Source: a virus. Taken from it: a stretch of DNA of 64,000 nt. The notes under the pieces are model-generated. The model was not told the DNA's origin. It saw only the letters and a program-made list of their open reading frames with translations, and searched no databases. This document shows positions 7,906-15,859 of the stretch, one piece after another. The DNA is taken from the IMG/VR virus record IMGVR_UViG_3300035667_000058, positions 1-64,000 of that record; one strand, written 5' to 3'. Both the position numbers and the translations under genes were made by a program. Position 1 is the stretch's first letter; the number at the start of each line of letters is the position of its first letter.

Positions 7906-8566
7906 CGTGCACGACTTCGAGCAGCAGAAGCAATTCGCCGAATCGGTGCGAAGCGAATCGTTCTGGGCCGAAGTCTACAAGCGCGCGTTTCCTGACATGA
8001 CGACCAGCTACCTCAACCGCCGCAACAACGGCGCGCAGCGTGCCGGCATCGATCGCGTGATCGTGCTGCGCAGCACCAAGGTTCTTCGTATCGATGAGAA
8101 GCTGCGCCGCGATGTGCGTGACGACATCTTACTTGAGTACCTTTCCAATGATCGAACGGGTGCGCTGGGCTGGATGGAGAAGGATCTTATGATCGACTAT
8201 CTCGCCTATGCCATGCTGCCGGCGCAGCGGTGCTACCTGTTTCCGTGGGACATGTTGCGCAGGGCGTGGCTCGCGCACCGGGACGATTGGATTGAGCGGG
8301 GCAAACGCGGACTCGATGGGTTCAAATGCCCTCCGCCCGCACAGAACAGGGGCTATGCAACGCATTCGGTATGTGTGCCCACTGCAGTGCTGCGCCGCAC
8401 GGTGGCGCGCGCGGGCGTGATTCAACTCGACGCGCCGGACGGGCCCGCCGGCCCGGCCATGGGGCCGTCAGATGGGCTCAAGCCGCTGGCCTTCAACCGT
8501 GACGATGGCGCCCAGCAGAAGCTCAACTTCGGCGTCACGAGTGGGCTCGGGAAAGGCCATCGCTGA
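7895..8566 (+). CDS. PD-(D/E)XK superfamily nuclease-like protein
   Basis: Starts at GTG 7895 (MPHDVHDFEQQ), 11 nt inside the end of the methyltransferase gene; about 223 residues. The core AGIDRVIVL, KVLRIDEKLR and DILLEY fits the Asp...Glu-X-Lys catalytic layout of the PD-(D/E)XK fold (Asp in GIDR, Asp-Glu-Lys in IDEK). A C-terminal run of Pro/Gly/Ala-rich sequence is probably flexible. Coupled to the methyltransferase and to the replication initiator. The fold call is from motif spacing only; target and activity are unknown. Confidence 0.6.
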   Translation: MPHDVHDFEQQKQFAESVRSESFWAEVYKRAFPDMTTSYLNRRNNGAQRAGIDRVIVLRSTKVLRIDEKLRRDVRDDILLEYLSNDRTGALGWMEKDLMIDYLAYAMLPAQRCYLFPWDMLRRAWLAHRDDWIERGKRGLDGFKCPPPAQNRGYATHSVCVPTAVLRRTVARAGVIQLDAPDGPAGPAMGPSDGLKPLAFNRDDGAQQKLNFGVTSGLGKGHR

Positions 8567-9486
8567 TGCAATGGGTGCGGCTCGATAGCCAGGCGATGAG
8601 CCATCCCAAGCTCCTGCGAGCGGGCGCGGAGGCCGCTGCGCTATGGGTTTCGGGGCTCTGTCACTGCAACACCCACACGACCAATGGACGCATTGACGCC
8701 GATATGGTGCCGCTTTTGTATCCGCCACTGGGGTGGGCAAAAGCCCGCAAGGCCGCTCAGCAACTGTGCAACGTCGGTCTGTGGAGTGACCGTGGCGACC
8801 ACTTTATGGTGCACGACTACGAGGACTTTCAATCTGAGGCGACCAAGGATGCCATCATCGCCAAGCGAGAATATGAACGATCTCGCAAGGCTGAGCAGCG
8901 CTCGCGCAGTCATCGTCCGGGACATGTCCCGGACAATGTCCCGGACATGTCCCACGGGACAATCACTGAAAGTCCCGGACTGTCCCCTCGCGCGGGCGTG
9001 CGCGCGGGCACGCCCGCGTCCGACCGACCGACCGACCGACCGACCGACCGGGGGGGTTGTCCCGCTGGGACAAAAACCGGAAACGGCCACCACCCCCCAC
9101 CCCAAATTCAAAACGAACCCGGACTGAGCAAGCCGGTGCATCAGTTCTGGGCGATTTGGGAAGAGCTCGCAGGTGGCGGTCCTGGAACGTGCGGATCGAT
9201 CAAGGCGCACCAGGCCGACCTTCAAGCGGCATGGGTTGCGTGCTGCAATCGCTCGGGCTGCAATCGCTCGGCGAACCCCGAGACCACCGCCGACTCGCTG
9301 TGGCGCTCGATCGTGACGGCCTACCTCACCGATCGCCGCGCGAGTGGTAAGCGCATCGACCTTGGGTTTCTGTGCACGCGCGACTTCGCTGGCTACGCCG
9401 ACCTGGCGACCCGCAACGGGTCAACACCCTTGCCAGCGATGTACCAGGATTATCCCTTGCCTAAGATCCCTGGGGAGTCGTCATGA
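8566..9486 (+). CDS. Replication initiator / replisome organiser-like protein
   Basis: A 306-residue protein just before the DnaB helicase gene. The N-terminal 105 residues (WVRLDSQAMSHPKLLRAG...GLWSDRGDHFMVHDYEDFQ) match the N-terminal winged-helix domain of phage replication proteins. Residues 120-175 are low-complexity (Pro/Thr/Asp/Arg) and are encoded by palindromic repeats and a tandem tetranucleotide. The C-terminal part (HQFWAIWEELAGGG...FLCTRDFAGYADL) is a second helical domain. Placing the origin in the middle of the initiator gene is known in lambdoid phages. Overlaps both neighbours by 1-4 nt. Confidence 0.75.
   Translation: MQWVRLDSQAMSHPKLLRAGAEAAALWVSGLCHCNTHTTNGRIDADMVPLLYPPLGWAKARKAAQQLCNVGLWSDRGDHFMVHDYEDFQSEATKDAIIAKREYERSRKAEQRSRSHRPGHVPDNVPDMSHGTITESPGLSPRAGVRAGTPASDRPTDRPTDRGGCPAGTKTGNGHHPPPQIQNEPGLSKPVHQFWAIWEELAGGGPGTCGSIKAHQADLQAAWVACCNRSGCNRSANPETTADSLWRSIVTAYLTDRRASGKRIDLGFLCTRDFAGYADLATRNGSTPLPAMYQDYPLPKIPGESS
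8915..9073. other. Putative origin of replication (iteron-like repeats)
   Basis: Inside the initiator gene lie a perfect 20-bp palindrome GTCCGGGACATGTCCCGGAC (8915-8934), two tandem copies of ATGTCCCGGACA (8924-8935, 8936-8947), TGTCCC-AC-GGGACA (8948-8961), a further GTCCCGGACTGTCCCC (about 8972-8987) and TTGTCCC-GCT-GGGACAA (9057-9073). All share the TGTCCC/GGGACA half-site. A less GC-rich patch with AAATTCAAAA follows at about 9103. This resembles initiator binding sites flanking an unwinding element. Confidence 0.6.
9021..9048. repeat. Tandem tetranucleotide (CGAC)x7
   Basis: Seven copies of CGAC within the putative origin, encoding a DRPTDRPTDR-type run in the initiator linker. The 4-bp unit is not a multiple of three, so gain or loss of one copy would shift the reading frame. 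Confidence 0.85.
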
Positions 9487-10883
9487 AGCCTCTTGCCATG
9501 CCTCACGACTCGCAAGCGGAGACCGCAGTACTCGGCAGCGTGCTGCTCGACTCAGAGTGCTGGGCGGTTGCGGCGGAGTTGCTACGAGCTGGTGATTTTT
9601 ACGTGCCTCGCAACGGCGAGGTGTGGCGTGCGATGGCAGCGCTGATGAAGTCGGGCAGCGCGATCGACATGGTGTTGCTCACGAGCCAGTTGCGTCAGTC
9701 TGGCAGGCTCGAGCAAGCGGGGGGCGAAGAGTATTTGTTTGAGCTCACGGCGGTCATTCCCACCGTCGAGCACACCGAGCAGATGGCCAAGCGCGTCGCA
9801 GAGCTTGCGACGATCCGTGACGTTGTCCGCGTTGCGCTCGGTGTTGCCCAAGAGGGCAGCGGGTCGATCGAGGACGTCGCAGATTATCTCGATCGTGCGA
9901 CTATCGTGATTGGGCTCGTGACCGAGCGACGCGTGGGGCAAGTGCAAGTCGCGATGCTCGGTGAGCTTCTGCACGAGAGCTACGCAGAACTCGCGCGCCG
10001 GCAGTCGCAAGGCCAGACGTTGATCGGGCATGCGACGGGGTACACCGACCTCGACCACAGTCTCGGCGGGTTTGCCAGCGGCGATCTGATCGTGCTCGCC
10101 GGCCGGCCCGGTATGGGCAAGACCGCGCTCGCCAACGGCCTAAAGCTCGGCGTTGCTCGCAACAGCGGTATGACAGTGCTCTCGCTCGAACTCGAAATGA
10201 ACCGCGAGCAAATCAGTCATCGCGTGTTCAGCAGCGAGACCGACGTCGACTTGCAACGCCTGCGTAAAGTGCAGCTCGCGCACGCCGAGTTCAGCAGGCT
10301 GGCCAATGCCGCCGAGCGACTTACGGATCTGCCCGTGGCGGTGATCACGCGACGCGACACCAAGATTTCAGAGTTGCGCACCGCCGCGCGCAAGCTCGGC
10401 CGTGAGCGCGGCGGACTCAGCATGGTGGTGGTGGACTACCTGCAGCTGGTGAGGCCCGAGAGACGCGAGCAGAACCGCGAGATTGAAGTTGCCGGCATCA
10501 CCAAAGCGCTCAAGAGTCTAGCGGGCGAGCTGGACTGCCCGGTGGTCGCGCTTAGCCAGCTCAACCGCGGGCTTGAGAGTCGCTCGGGCAACGACAAGCG
10601 GCCGCGGCTGTCAGACCTGCGCGAGTCGGGCGCGATCGAGCAGGACGCAGATACCGTGCTGTTTATTCATCGGGACGACCAGCGTAGCTCTGACCCCGTG
10701 CCGGACGACATCGCGGAGATCATCATCGGCAAGCAGCGTAGCGGCGCGGTCGGGGTGGTGCGGCTGCGGTGGGTCAAAGAGTTCACGCGGTTCGAGAACC
10801 TGTATGCGCCAGCGGTCGCACAGGCGGAGCTCGGCTACGACAACAGCAGCAACGGCAACGCAAGGGGGGAGCGATGGCAATGA
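9483..10883 (+). CDS. dnaB: Replicative DNA helicase, DnaB family
   Basis: A 466-residue hexameric helicase of near-standard length. The N-terminal DnaB domain (PHDSQAETAVLGSVLLD..., residues 7-105) leads by a linker to a RecA-like C-terminal domain with Walker A GRPGMGKT (207-214), Walker B MVVVDYLQL (about 310), SQLNRGLESR and the final DLRESGAIEQDAD motif. It unwinds the fork 5' to 3' and is loaded in phages by the neighbouring initiator. The start overlaps the initiator's stop (ATGA). Carrying its own DnaB suggests host-independent fork assembly. Confidence 0.95.
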   Translation: MKPLAMPHDSQAETAVLGSVLLDSECWAVAAELLRAGDFYVPRNGEVWRAMAALMKSGSAIDMVLLTSQLRQSGRLEQAGGEEYLFELTAVIPTVEHTEQMAKRVAELATIRDVVRVALGVAQEGSGSIEDVADYLDRATIVIGLVTERRVGQVQVAMLGELLHESYAELARRQSQGQTLIGHATGYTDLDHSLGGFASGDLIVLAGRPGMGKTALANGLKLGVARNSGMTVLSLELEMNREQISHRVFSSETDVDLQRLRKVQLAHAEFSRLANAAERLTDLPVAVITRRDTKISELRTAARKLGRERGGLSMVVVDYLQLVRPERREQNREIEVAGITKALKSLAGELDCPVVALSQLNRGLESRSGNDKRPRLSDLRESGAIEQDADTVLFIHRDDQRSSDPVPDDIAEIIIGKQRSGAVGVVRLRWVKEFTRFENLYAPAVAQAELGYDNSSNGNARGERWQ

Positions 10884-11125
10884 GTGAAGACCTGCGATTT
10901 CACGGGGCGCTACCCATGGGCGACATGAGCGGGGCGATCTTGAAAGCCCGTGAACTCGGTCGGCACGAGCTGGCCGACGAGCTCACGGCGTTGCGGGACC
11001 TTTGGGCGCGCGCGGTGGCTCGGGCATGCAAGCCGCTGGCACATCGGCGTGCGACGCAGCGAGAGCGCCTGGCGCGCGAATCTGGGCTATCGCGCAGGCG
11101 CGCGCGCGAGGTGGCGCATGGCTAA
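10880..11125 (+). CDS. Small basic protein, unknown
   Basis: An 81-residue protein. ATG 10880 is preferred over ATG 10874 because it leaves about 8 nt from the GGGGGGAG site and overlaps the helicase stop as ATGA. It contains an amphipathic helix (ILKARELGRHELADELTALRDLWARA) and an Arg-rich tail. No family recognised. A helicase-associated role is only positional. Confidence 0.6.
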   Translation: MSEDLRFHGALPMGDMSGAILKARELGRHELADELTALRDLWARAVARACKPLAHRRATQRERLARESGLSRRRAREVAHG

Positions 11126-11390
11126 GCTCGTCCCGGTTTCCGAACGCAATCACGCGCTCGCGCATGCATCTGTGCCACCGTGCGCCCATGCGGATGCGCT
11201 CATCATCGGGCGCGACGCAACGGTATTCATCGCAGCGCCGGACGCGACGCGCGTCATCGCACTCAAGGGTTGCACGCTCAGCTGGTGCACGCAGTGCGGG
11301 GCAACTCGGTGCAACAATGGCCGGTGGGCTGCGCCGGGCACTGAAATCGATTCGGTGAGCCCGGCCGGGGACGGGGCCGCGCATGCGTAA
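11118..11390 (+). CDS. Small Cys-containing protein, unknown
   Basis: A 90-residue protein beginning MAKLVPVSERNHALAH, with a CTLSWCTQCGATRCNNGRW segment whose four cysteines could bind zinc. The N-terminal half carries two short beta-like segments (DALIIGRDATVFIAA, TRVIALKG). Overlaps its upstream neighbour by 8 nt and the resolvase by 8 nt. Function unknown. Confidence 0.65.
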   Translation: MAKLVPVSERNHALAHASVPPCAHADALIIGRDATVFIAAPDATRVIALKGCTLSWCTQCGATRCNNGRWAAPGTEIDSVSPAGDGAAHA

Positions 11391-12060
11391 GATTCGCGCC
11401 GTTGCCCCGCTGACGCTGCCCGGCATGGACGCCGGGCCGAGCCGCAAGCCCATCACCCCGCTTGCGCGCGCAATGTCCCTGCGCGGCCACAAGGCCCGCA
11501 AGCGAACCGCGCCAGCGCCGCGGCCATGGGAGTGCGTGACACTGAACGTCGACACGGCGAAAAACAGCGGCTGGGCGATCGGTGTGCGCGGCAAGCTCAT
11601 CAGCTACGGCGAGCACAACACCGAGAAGTACCCGGGAGCGACCGAGTGCGTGGTCATGCAGGTGATCGCGCTTGGCCGCCAATACAAACTGCCCGTGATC
11701 ATGGTGCTTGAAGCGCCCTACGGCGGCGCGGTGTACATGGTGGTTGCTTTGGGCGTTGCCAAAGAGCGCTGGCTCAAAGCGTGGCGTGAATGCCTGCAGG
11801 CCAAGGGCCGGGTGGTGACGGTCGAGCCCAACGTGTGGCGGGGCCCGGTGCTGGGAAGCTGGGCGGTGGGCCTTCCGCGTGAACAGGTGCGTGCAAGCGA
11901 AATGAGCATGGCGCTTGGCATCACGAAACGGTCAGTGCTTGGCGCCGACACCGCCGCGGCGGTGTGCATTCACCACTGGTCGACTTACGCGCCGCAGGTG
12001 GGCAAGGCGATCGGCGAGAGGGCCATCAAGGCAAGCGTGAAAGCGTGGTGCGGGCAATGA
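11383..12060 (+). CDS. RuvC-like Holliday junction resolvase
   Basis: A 225-residue protein. After a 50-residue basic N-terminus comes an RNase H-like fold: TLNVDTAKNSGWAIG (Asp57), VIMVLEAPYGG (Glu110) and SVLGADTAAAVCIHHW (Asp189). These acidic residues match the metal-binding set of RuvC-type resolvases. It would cut branched intermediates before packaging. It follows the helicase and is coupled to its neighbours by short overlaps. Confidence 0.75.
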   Translation: MRKIRAVAPLTLPGMDAGPSRKPITPLARAMSLRGHKARKRTAPAPRPWECVTLNVDTAKNSGWAIGVRGKLISYGEHNTEKYPGATECVVMQVIALGRQYKLPVIMVLEAPYGGAVYMVVALGVAKERWLKAWRECLQAKGRVVTVEPNVWRGPVLGSWAVGLPREQVRASEMSMALGITKRSVLGADTAAAVCIHHWSTYAPQVGKAIGERAIKASVKAWCGQ

Positions 12061-12857
12061 TCGATACGGTGAAATACGGCTTGCTCGAGCGTGTGCGCGA
12101 GACCGGCCAGTTTCAACGCCGGGTTGTTGTCGGCGTGCAGGTCGGGCGCTTTGCGATCCGTTGCACCGATCCCAATGAGCCGTGCATCTTGCCAGACGGC
12201 GCTAGTAGCATATTGGGCAATCCGTACGCCCTCGACCACATGGCATCGGGCGCTGGGCTTGGCGACTTCGCGACGTGGGCCGATGCGGTGGCGATCGCAG
12301 ACGACGTGTCGCGGTTCAGTGAGCGCGACCCCGACGGTACAACGCCGACCGAGCTGATCGAGCAATTGGGGCCAGTGATGTTTTACGTGGCTGCAGCACT
12401 GCGCGCGAGTGCCGGTGCAGATTCCGTTTCGCACATGGCTGCGGGAGCGCGGGCAATGAAGCCATGCCCCGAGAACTACGGCACGCACGTTGTGACGGCG
12501 GGCGAGCAGCATTGCCAGCACTGCGGCCAGAAGGTGCTCCGCGTGCACAACGTGACCACAATGATCGGCACCGCACTCGGGACGTGCGGCAAGCACGGGA
12601 CCTACGAGTTCAAGAGCAGCGCCACAGCCTGCCCGATGTGTGCGCTTGAGCAGCGTGTGCCGTTGGGCGAGGTGCTCAGCCAACAACACGAAGTCCGCGC
12701 GCAGCTGTGGGCGCAAACGTACGTCACCATCATGGCAACGCTCGTCAACACGTGCGTTGACACCGACACGTCCGCAAGAGTCAGGCGGACAGCGATCGGG
12801 GTTGCCGCCTATGCCGTTGCCGACTTCGACGAGCACTACCGGGAGCCAAGCACGTGA
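12057..12857 (+). CDS. Conserved phage protein with C-terminal zinc ribbon
   Basis: A 266-residue protein from ATG 12057 (ATGA overlap with the resolvase). Residues 1-130 form a mixed domain (RRVVVGVQVGRFAIRC...); from about residue 134 a Cys-rich part begins, MKPCPENYGTHVV...CQHCGQKVL...CGKHGTYEFKSSATACPMCA, enough CxxC pairs for one or two zinc ribbons. An internal ATG before MKPCPEN could start a shorter product. Function unknown. Confidence 0.7.
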   Translation: MIDTVKYGLLERVRETGQFQRRVVVGVQVGRFAIRCTDPNEPCILPDGASSILGNPYALDHMASGAGLGDFATWADAVAIADDVSRFSERDPDGTTPTELIEQLGPVMFYVAAALRASAGADSVSHMAAGARAMKPCPENYGTHVVTAGEQHCQHCGQKVLRVHNVTTMIGTALGTCGKHGTYEFKSSATACPMCALEQRVPLGEVLSQQHEVRAQLWAQTYVTIMATLVNTCVDTDTSARVRRTAIGVAAYAVADFDEHYREPST

Positions 12858-13141
12858 ACTACGCCAACCTCACCGTGCAGCGCCCGGATTTGTGCAAGGG
12901 CTGTCTTGCGGGCACACCTTGCACGCGTGTGGCGAGCCGAGGCATCAGCTGCATGGACGCGCGCAATTTGTATGACGCGGGCTTTCATTCGGGGCTGACC
13001 AAGATTCAAAACGCGCTTGCGGCAGCGCGCGCGCAGAAGTCCGAGCGCATTCCAGCGCCGCCGCGCCGTAGGCCACGGCGACGCATTCCGAGCACCACCA
13101 TCATCCGCGCGCAACTCGACCCCGAACCCGAAGAGACATAA
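12854..13141 (+). CDS. Small basic protein, unknown
   Basis: A 95-residue protein, ATGA-coupled to the gene before it. The N-terminal third has Cys residues (DLCKGCLAGTPC), a middle DAGFHSGLTKIQNALAAARAQ helix and a very basic Pro/Arg linker (PPRRRPRRR). Might be a small nucleic-acid-binding protein; that is a guess from composition. Confidence 0.6.
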   Translation: MNYANLTVQRPDLCKGCLAGTPCTRVASRGISCMDARNLYDAGFHSGLTKIQNALAAARAQKSERIPAPPRRRPRRRIPSTTIIRAQLDPEPEET

Positions 13142-13143
13142 GA

Positions 13144-13587
13144 ATGACCAAGGTATGCCTGATTCTGACCGTGCTACTTGCAAGCAGTTGCGCCACCACC
13201 CAGAGCGCGCACCCCGTGACATGGCCCGCGATCGTGCAGTGCACGGCACCCGCGGAGGGCGTGCTCTTGGACAAGGTGGTGGCCATCCTGCTCGGCGAGG
13301 GTGGCGATGCGCAGGTGATCGGCGAATCGGCGTTCAGCCAACTCGAAACCATCGCGCAGGACAAGGGCCCCGAGGCTGTGCTGTGCATGGTCAACCTCGC
13401 GGTGGCGAGTCTTACGCCTGCAAGCGTGAGCACCAATGCGCTGACCAGCGACGGCAGTCCAGCGGCAGCGGGTGAGCCCAAGTTGACCGAGCACGCGGCG
13501 GGCAAAGAGCTCGCGAGCTTGGCAGCGGCGCAGCGTGGCCGGGACTTTCTGCGGCGGGCGGGGACCACCGTCGAGACCGAGGAGTAG
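13144..13587 (+). CDS. Predicted lipoprotein
   Basis: A 147-residue protein with a short signal peptide and lipobox: MTKVCLILTVLLASSC, Cys16 being the lipidation site. The mature part is small, acidic and without a recognised domain. Located among early small genes rather than with lysis genes, so it is more likely a membrane-associated early or superinfection-type factor than an outer spanin. Exclusion function is speculative. Confidence 0.7.
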   Translation: MTKVCLILTVLLASSCATTQSAHPVTWPAIVQCTAPAEGVLLDKVVAILLGEGGDAQVIGESAFSQLETIAQDKGPEAVLCMVNLAVASLTPASVSTNALTSDGSPAAAGEPKLTEHAAGKELASLAAAQRGRDFLRRAGTTVETEE

Positions 13588-13593
13588 GGGGCT

Positions 13594-13845
13594 ATGCCGA
13601 CCCTCGAAGAGCAGCACGTTCGCGAAGAGCTGCACGCTCTAGAGCAGCTTAGGGAGTATTGCCACCGCACCCGACTCGGCATGAGCGAGCAGAGCGCGGT
13701 GAAGCTCTTGCGCGCCGAGGTCTGGGCCAAGGTGTACGCTGCCGAGTTCGTGCGCGATGAGGCCACCGGCCCCGTCAACGCAAGCGCGGTCGCAGACAGG
13801 GCAGCCGCGGACTTCGACAACTACTGCCAGAGCCAAGGGCTATGA
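13594..13845 (+). CDS. Small helical protein, unknown
   Basis: An 83-residue, almost entirely helical protein (EEQHVREELHALEQLREY..., AKVYAAEFVRDEATG). Follows the lipoprotein gene by 6 nt with AGGAGTAGGGGG as the ribosome-binding region. The DEATGPVNASAVADRAAADFDNY motif is typical of small phage proteins of unknown role. Confidence 0.6.
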   Translation: MPTLEEQHVREELHALEQLREYCHRTRLGMSEQSAVKLLRAEVWAKVYAAEFVRDEATGPVNASAVADRAAADFDNYCQSQGL

Positions 13846-14240
13846 GAACCGGGCGCACACTTGACATGCGGAGGGCACGAAGCGTTGGCCTGGAGCCCTA
13901 TCCGGACACGTTGCACCGGCCCACGTTGCGCGGAGATTGTCTACCAGGCGGCTTCAACGAACAGCGCCCGTGCCCATTTGTGTCGTGTCGGTATCACCTG
14001 TACCTAGAAGCGAAGAGCAACGGCAATATCCGGCTCAATGCGCCGGGTCTCGAAGTCGAGGAGCTACAGCACAGCTGCGCGCTTGACGTTGCGGACGACG
14101 GCTGCGTGACGCTTGACGACATCGGCAAGCTTTTGCACGTGAGCCGCGAGCGCAGCCGGCAAATCTCGGACGACAGCATAGACAAGATCAGGCAGAGCGG
14201 GGCCGCGTGCGCTCTCCTACAAGCGAGCAGGTGCCTATGA
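13842..14240 (+). CDS. Sigma-70 region 4-like HTH protein
   Basis: A 132-residue protein. Residues about 30-50 hold a Cys pair (RPCPFVSCRYHLYLE), and a C-terminal HTH reads VTLDDIGKLLHVSRERSRQI, then SDDSIDKIR. The latter closely follows the helix-turn-helix of sigma-70 region 4, which contacts the -35 element. There are no region 2 motifs, so it is not a complete sigma factor. Family members are small transcription regulators; it could control late genes. Overlaps both neighbours by 4 nt. Confidence 0.7.
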   Translation: MRTGRTLDMRRARSVGLEPYPDTLHRPTLRGDCLPGGFNEQRPCPFVSCRYHLYLEAKSNGNIRLNAPGLEVEELQHSCALDVADDGCVTLDDIGKLLHVSRERSRQISDDSIDKIRQSGAACALLQASRCL

Positions 14241-14479
14241 GAAAGCACGGCCGAGCCCGTCGCAAGGTGTTCCCCGAGTGCGGGCATCGCGGCTGGGGCA
14301 AGCACTGCCACCGCTGCGCGCAAGCGACGCTGTTTGAGGCGGGCGTGGCGCTGCGTGTCGACGGGCGCGTGGTGTCGGTCGACGCCATCAAAGCCGAGGC
14401 GGCGCGGTTGCGCACGGGTGGCGTACCCGTGCCGTGGTTCGTGCAGCACCAGCACCGCGTGGTGGAGCAAAGCGCATGA
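14237..14479 (+). CDS. Small Cys/His protein
   Basis: An 80-residue protein starting MRKHGRARRKVFPECGHRGWGKHCHRCAQ, where Cys and His are spaced as in a zinc finger (C-x2-H...C-x-H-x-x-C). The C-terminal half is a short helix plus a basic tail. ATGA-coupled at both ends. Function unknown. Confidence 0.6.
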   Translation: MRKHGRARRKVFPECGHRGWGKHCHRCAQATLFEAGVALRVDGRVVSVDAIKAEAARLRTGGVPVPWFVQHQHRVVEQSA

Positions 14480-15096
14480 CCGAGCCGAGCAAAGAAGCGC
14501 AGGAGCTCGCGCGCTCTCTTACGGGGACTTCGGCGCGAACCATGGCCGACGCGCTGCAGCAGCTCATGGACGAGCGGGACACTGCGCGAGACGATGCGCT
14601 GTCATCGACCGCCGCTGCGGCCCGCGAGTCTGGGCGCGCCGAGAAGGCGGAAGAGAAGTACGCGGCGGCCATCGAGTGGAACGCGCACCTGAACGCGCGC
14701 GCGGATGCGAACATGCAACGCGCCGAGGCGGCCGAGGCCAAGCGGCACGAACTCGAGACGCGGGCTGCGGGGGCGGAAGATAAGCTCTCCATGTTCGCGC
14801 GGAAGGTGCGCGAGTGGTACCACAGCATCCCATTTGACGGCTCACCGGGCTTCGCTCACCTGGCCGCTATCCTCGCCGAGTTCGGGGGCGGCGAGATGGC
14901 GCGCAGCTGCGTCACCGTGTCGTTTGAGGGCCGCGACGGCGGGTTCGTGAGCAACGACTACCTGCACTCGCTGGCTGTTGGGCTGGGCGCGAATGCCAAG
15001 CCGCTGACCGAGCTTCGCAAGCTCAAGCATGGCAGTCCGCAGTGTGACCAGGGGTGCGAACTGGGGTGCCGTTACAATCCGGAGGCAACGCCATGA
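14476..15096 (+). CDS. Coiled-coil protein, unknown
   Basis: A 206-residue protein. Residues 1-115 are heptad-like and rich in Ala/Glu/Arg (DALQQLMDERDTARDDAL..., RAEAAEAKRHELE); the C-terminal part (WYHSIPFDGSPGFAHLAAIL) is globular and ends in a Cys cluster QCDQGCELGC. A metal-binding tail on a coiled coil is the visible architecture. No function assigned. Confidence 0.6.
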   Translation: MTEPSKEAQELARSLTGTSARTMADALQQLMDERDTARDDALSSTAAAARESGRAEKAEEKYAAAIEWNAHLNARADANMQRAEAAEAKRHELETRAAGAEDKLSMFARKVREWYHSIPFDGSPGFAHLAAILAEFGGGEMARSCVTVSFEGRDGGFVSNDYLHSLAVGLGANAKPLTELRKLKHGSPQCDQGCELGCRYNPEATP

Positions 15097-15323
15097 GCGC
15101 CCAGCCCGCAAACGCTGCGCGCGAATGGCTCGCGAAGGTCCGCACCCAAGGCCAGCAGCACTGCTTTGCGCTCAAGAGCGCGCAATCGGTGTGCGGCGGC
15201 GCCCAGCGCACAGACGGCCGCTGGGAAGTGCGCCCCGAGCGCCCGCGGTGCCTGCAATGCGTGCAGCGGCTACGCGAACCTGAGCGCGAGCCATTGACCG
15301 ACAGTACGGGGTGCGACGTATGA
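15093..15323 (+). CDS. Small zinc-finger-like protein
   Basis: A 76-residue protein with HCFALKSAQSVCGG and RPRCLQCVQRL, a pattern seen in many short phage proteins with one treble-clef-like zinc site. The start follows GGAGG with suitable spacing. Function unknown. Confidence 0.55.
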   Translation: MSAQPANAAREWLAKVRTQGQQHCFALKSAQSVCGGAQRTDGRWEVRPERPRCLQCVQRLREPEREPLTDSTGCDV

Positions 15324-15490
15324 CCGAACTCGGCGCGCTCACCGCAGATGAACTCGAGCTGATGCTGGGCATCCTGCACGCCGTCGAGAACGGCGACAAG
15401 GTCATGCTGGTTGCGAATCAAAAGCGCGCGCTGCAGGTCCTCGCGGCCAAGATCGAGCATGCGCGCAGAGAGGCGGCCAAGCGTGACTAA
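15320..15490 (+). CDS. Very small helical protein
   Basis: A 56-residue protein, MTELGALTADELELMLGILH onward, ending AKIEHARREAAKRD. Mostly amphipathic helix. ATGA overlap with the gene before it supports translation. No family recognised. Confidence 0.5.
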   Translation: MTELGALTADELELMLGILHAVENGDKVMLVANQKRALQVLAAKIEHARREAAKRD

Positions 15491-15716
15491 GCCCAGCTAC
15501 ACCGATGCGGATTTGGAGCGGGCGAAACGATTGTGCGGCGAGCACCGCGGCGGGCGCTGGCCAAGCTCGGCAGATGTGGCGACTGAGTTCGCCGACATAC
15601 GCAACGAGACGATTGAGCGCTGCGCGCGCGCGTTCGAGGGCGACGACGCTGTGCAAGGCGACATTCTGCCGCGGGATGCTGCCGAGATCATCCGCGAGCT
15701 CAAGGACACGCCATGA
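15483..15716 (+). CDS. Small protein, unknown
   Basis: A 77-residue protein from GTG 15483 (MTKPSYTDADLERAKRLCGE), overlapping its neighbour by 8 nt. Contains FADIRNETIERCARAFEGDDA, similar in tone to the ERERCA motif seen in later small genes. Function unknown. Confidence 0.5.
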   Translation: MTKPSYTDADLERAKRLCGEHRGGRWPSSADVATEFADIRNETIERCARAFEGDDAVQGDILPRDAAEIIRELKDTP

Positions 15717-15859
15717 TCGGGCGCCTCATCTGCTGGCTTCGCAATCACCACCACTTTGGGCCCATCACCCAGTTGTACATCTGCGACCGCTGGCATACGG
15801 GCCGCGTCTGCCGGACGTGCAAGCGCGTGCATAGCTGGCCGCTCGAGGCTTCGCCATGA
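15713..15859 (+). CDS. Very small Cys/His protein
   Basis: A 48-residue protein, MIGRLICWLRNHHHFGPITQ, then a CDRWHTGRVCRTCKRVH segment that could hold one zinc. Both ends are ATGA-coupled, which is the main argument that it is real. Confidence 0.45.
   Translation: MIGRLICWLRNHHHFGPITQLYICDRWHTGRVCRTCKRVHSWPLEASP

Noticed and set aside
6730-8566. Classical type II restriction-modification system
   Set aside because: Nuclease assignment is weak and the pair lies in the replication operon; kept as a finding to test, not as a call.
9021-9048. Tetranucleotide repeat as a CRISPR array
   Set aside because: Unit is 4 bp with no spacers and lies in a coding linker.
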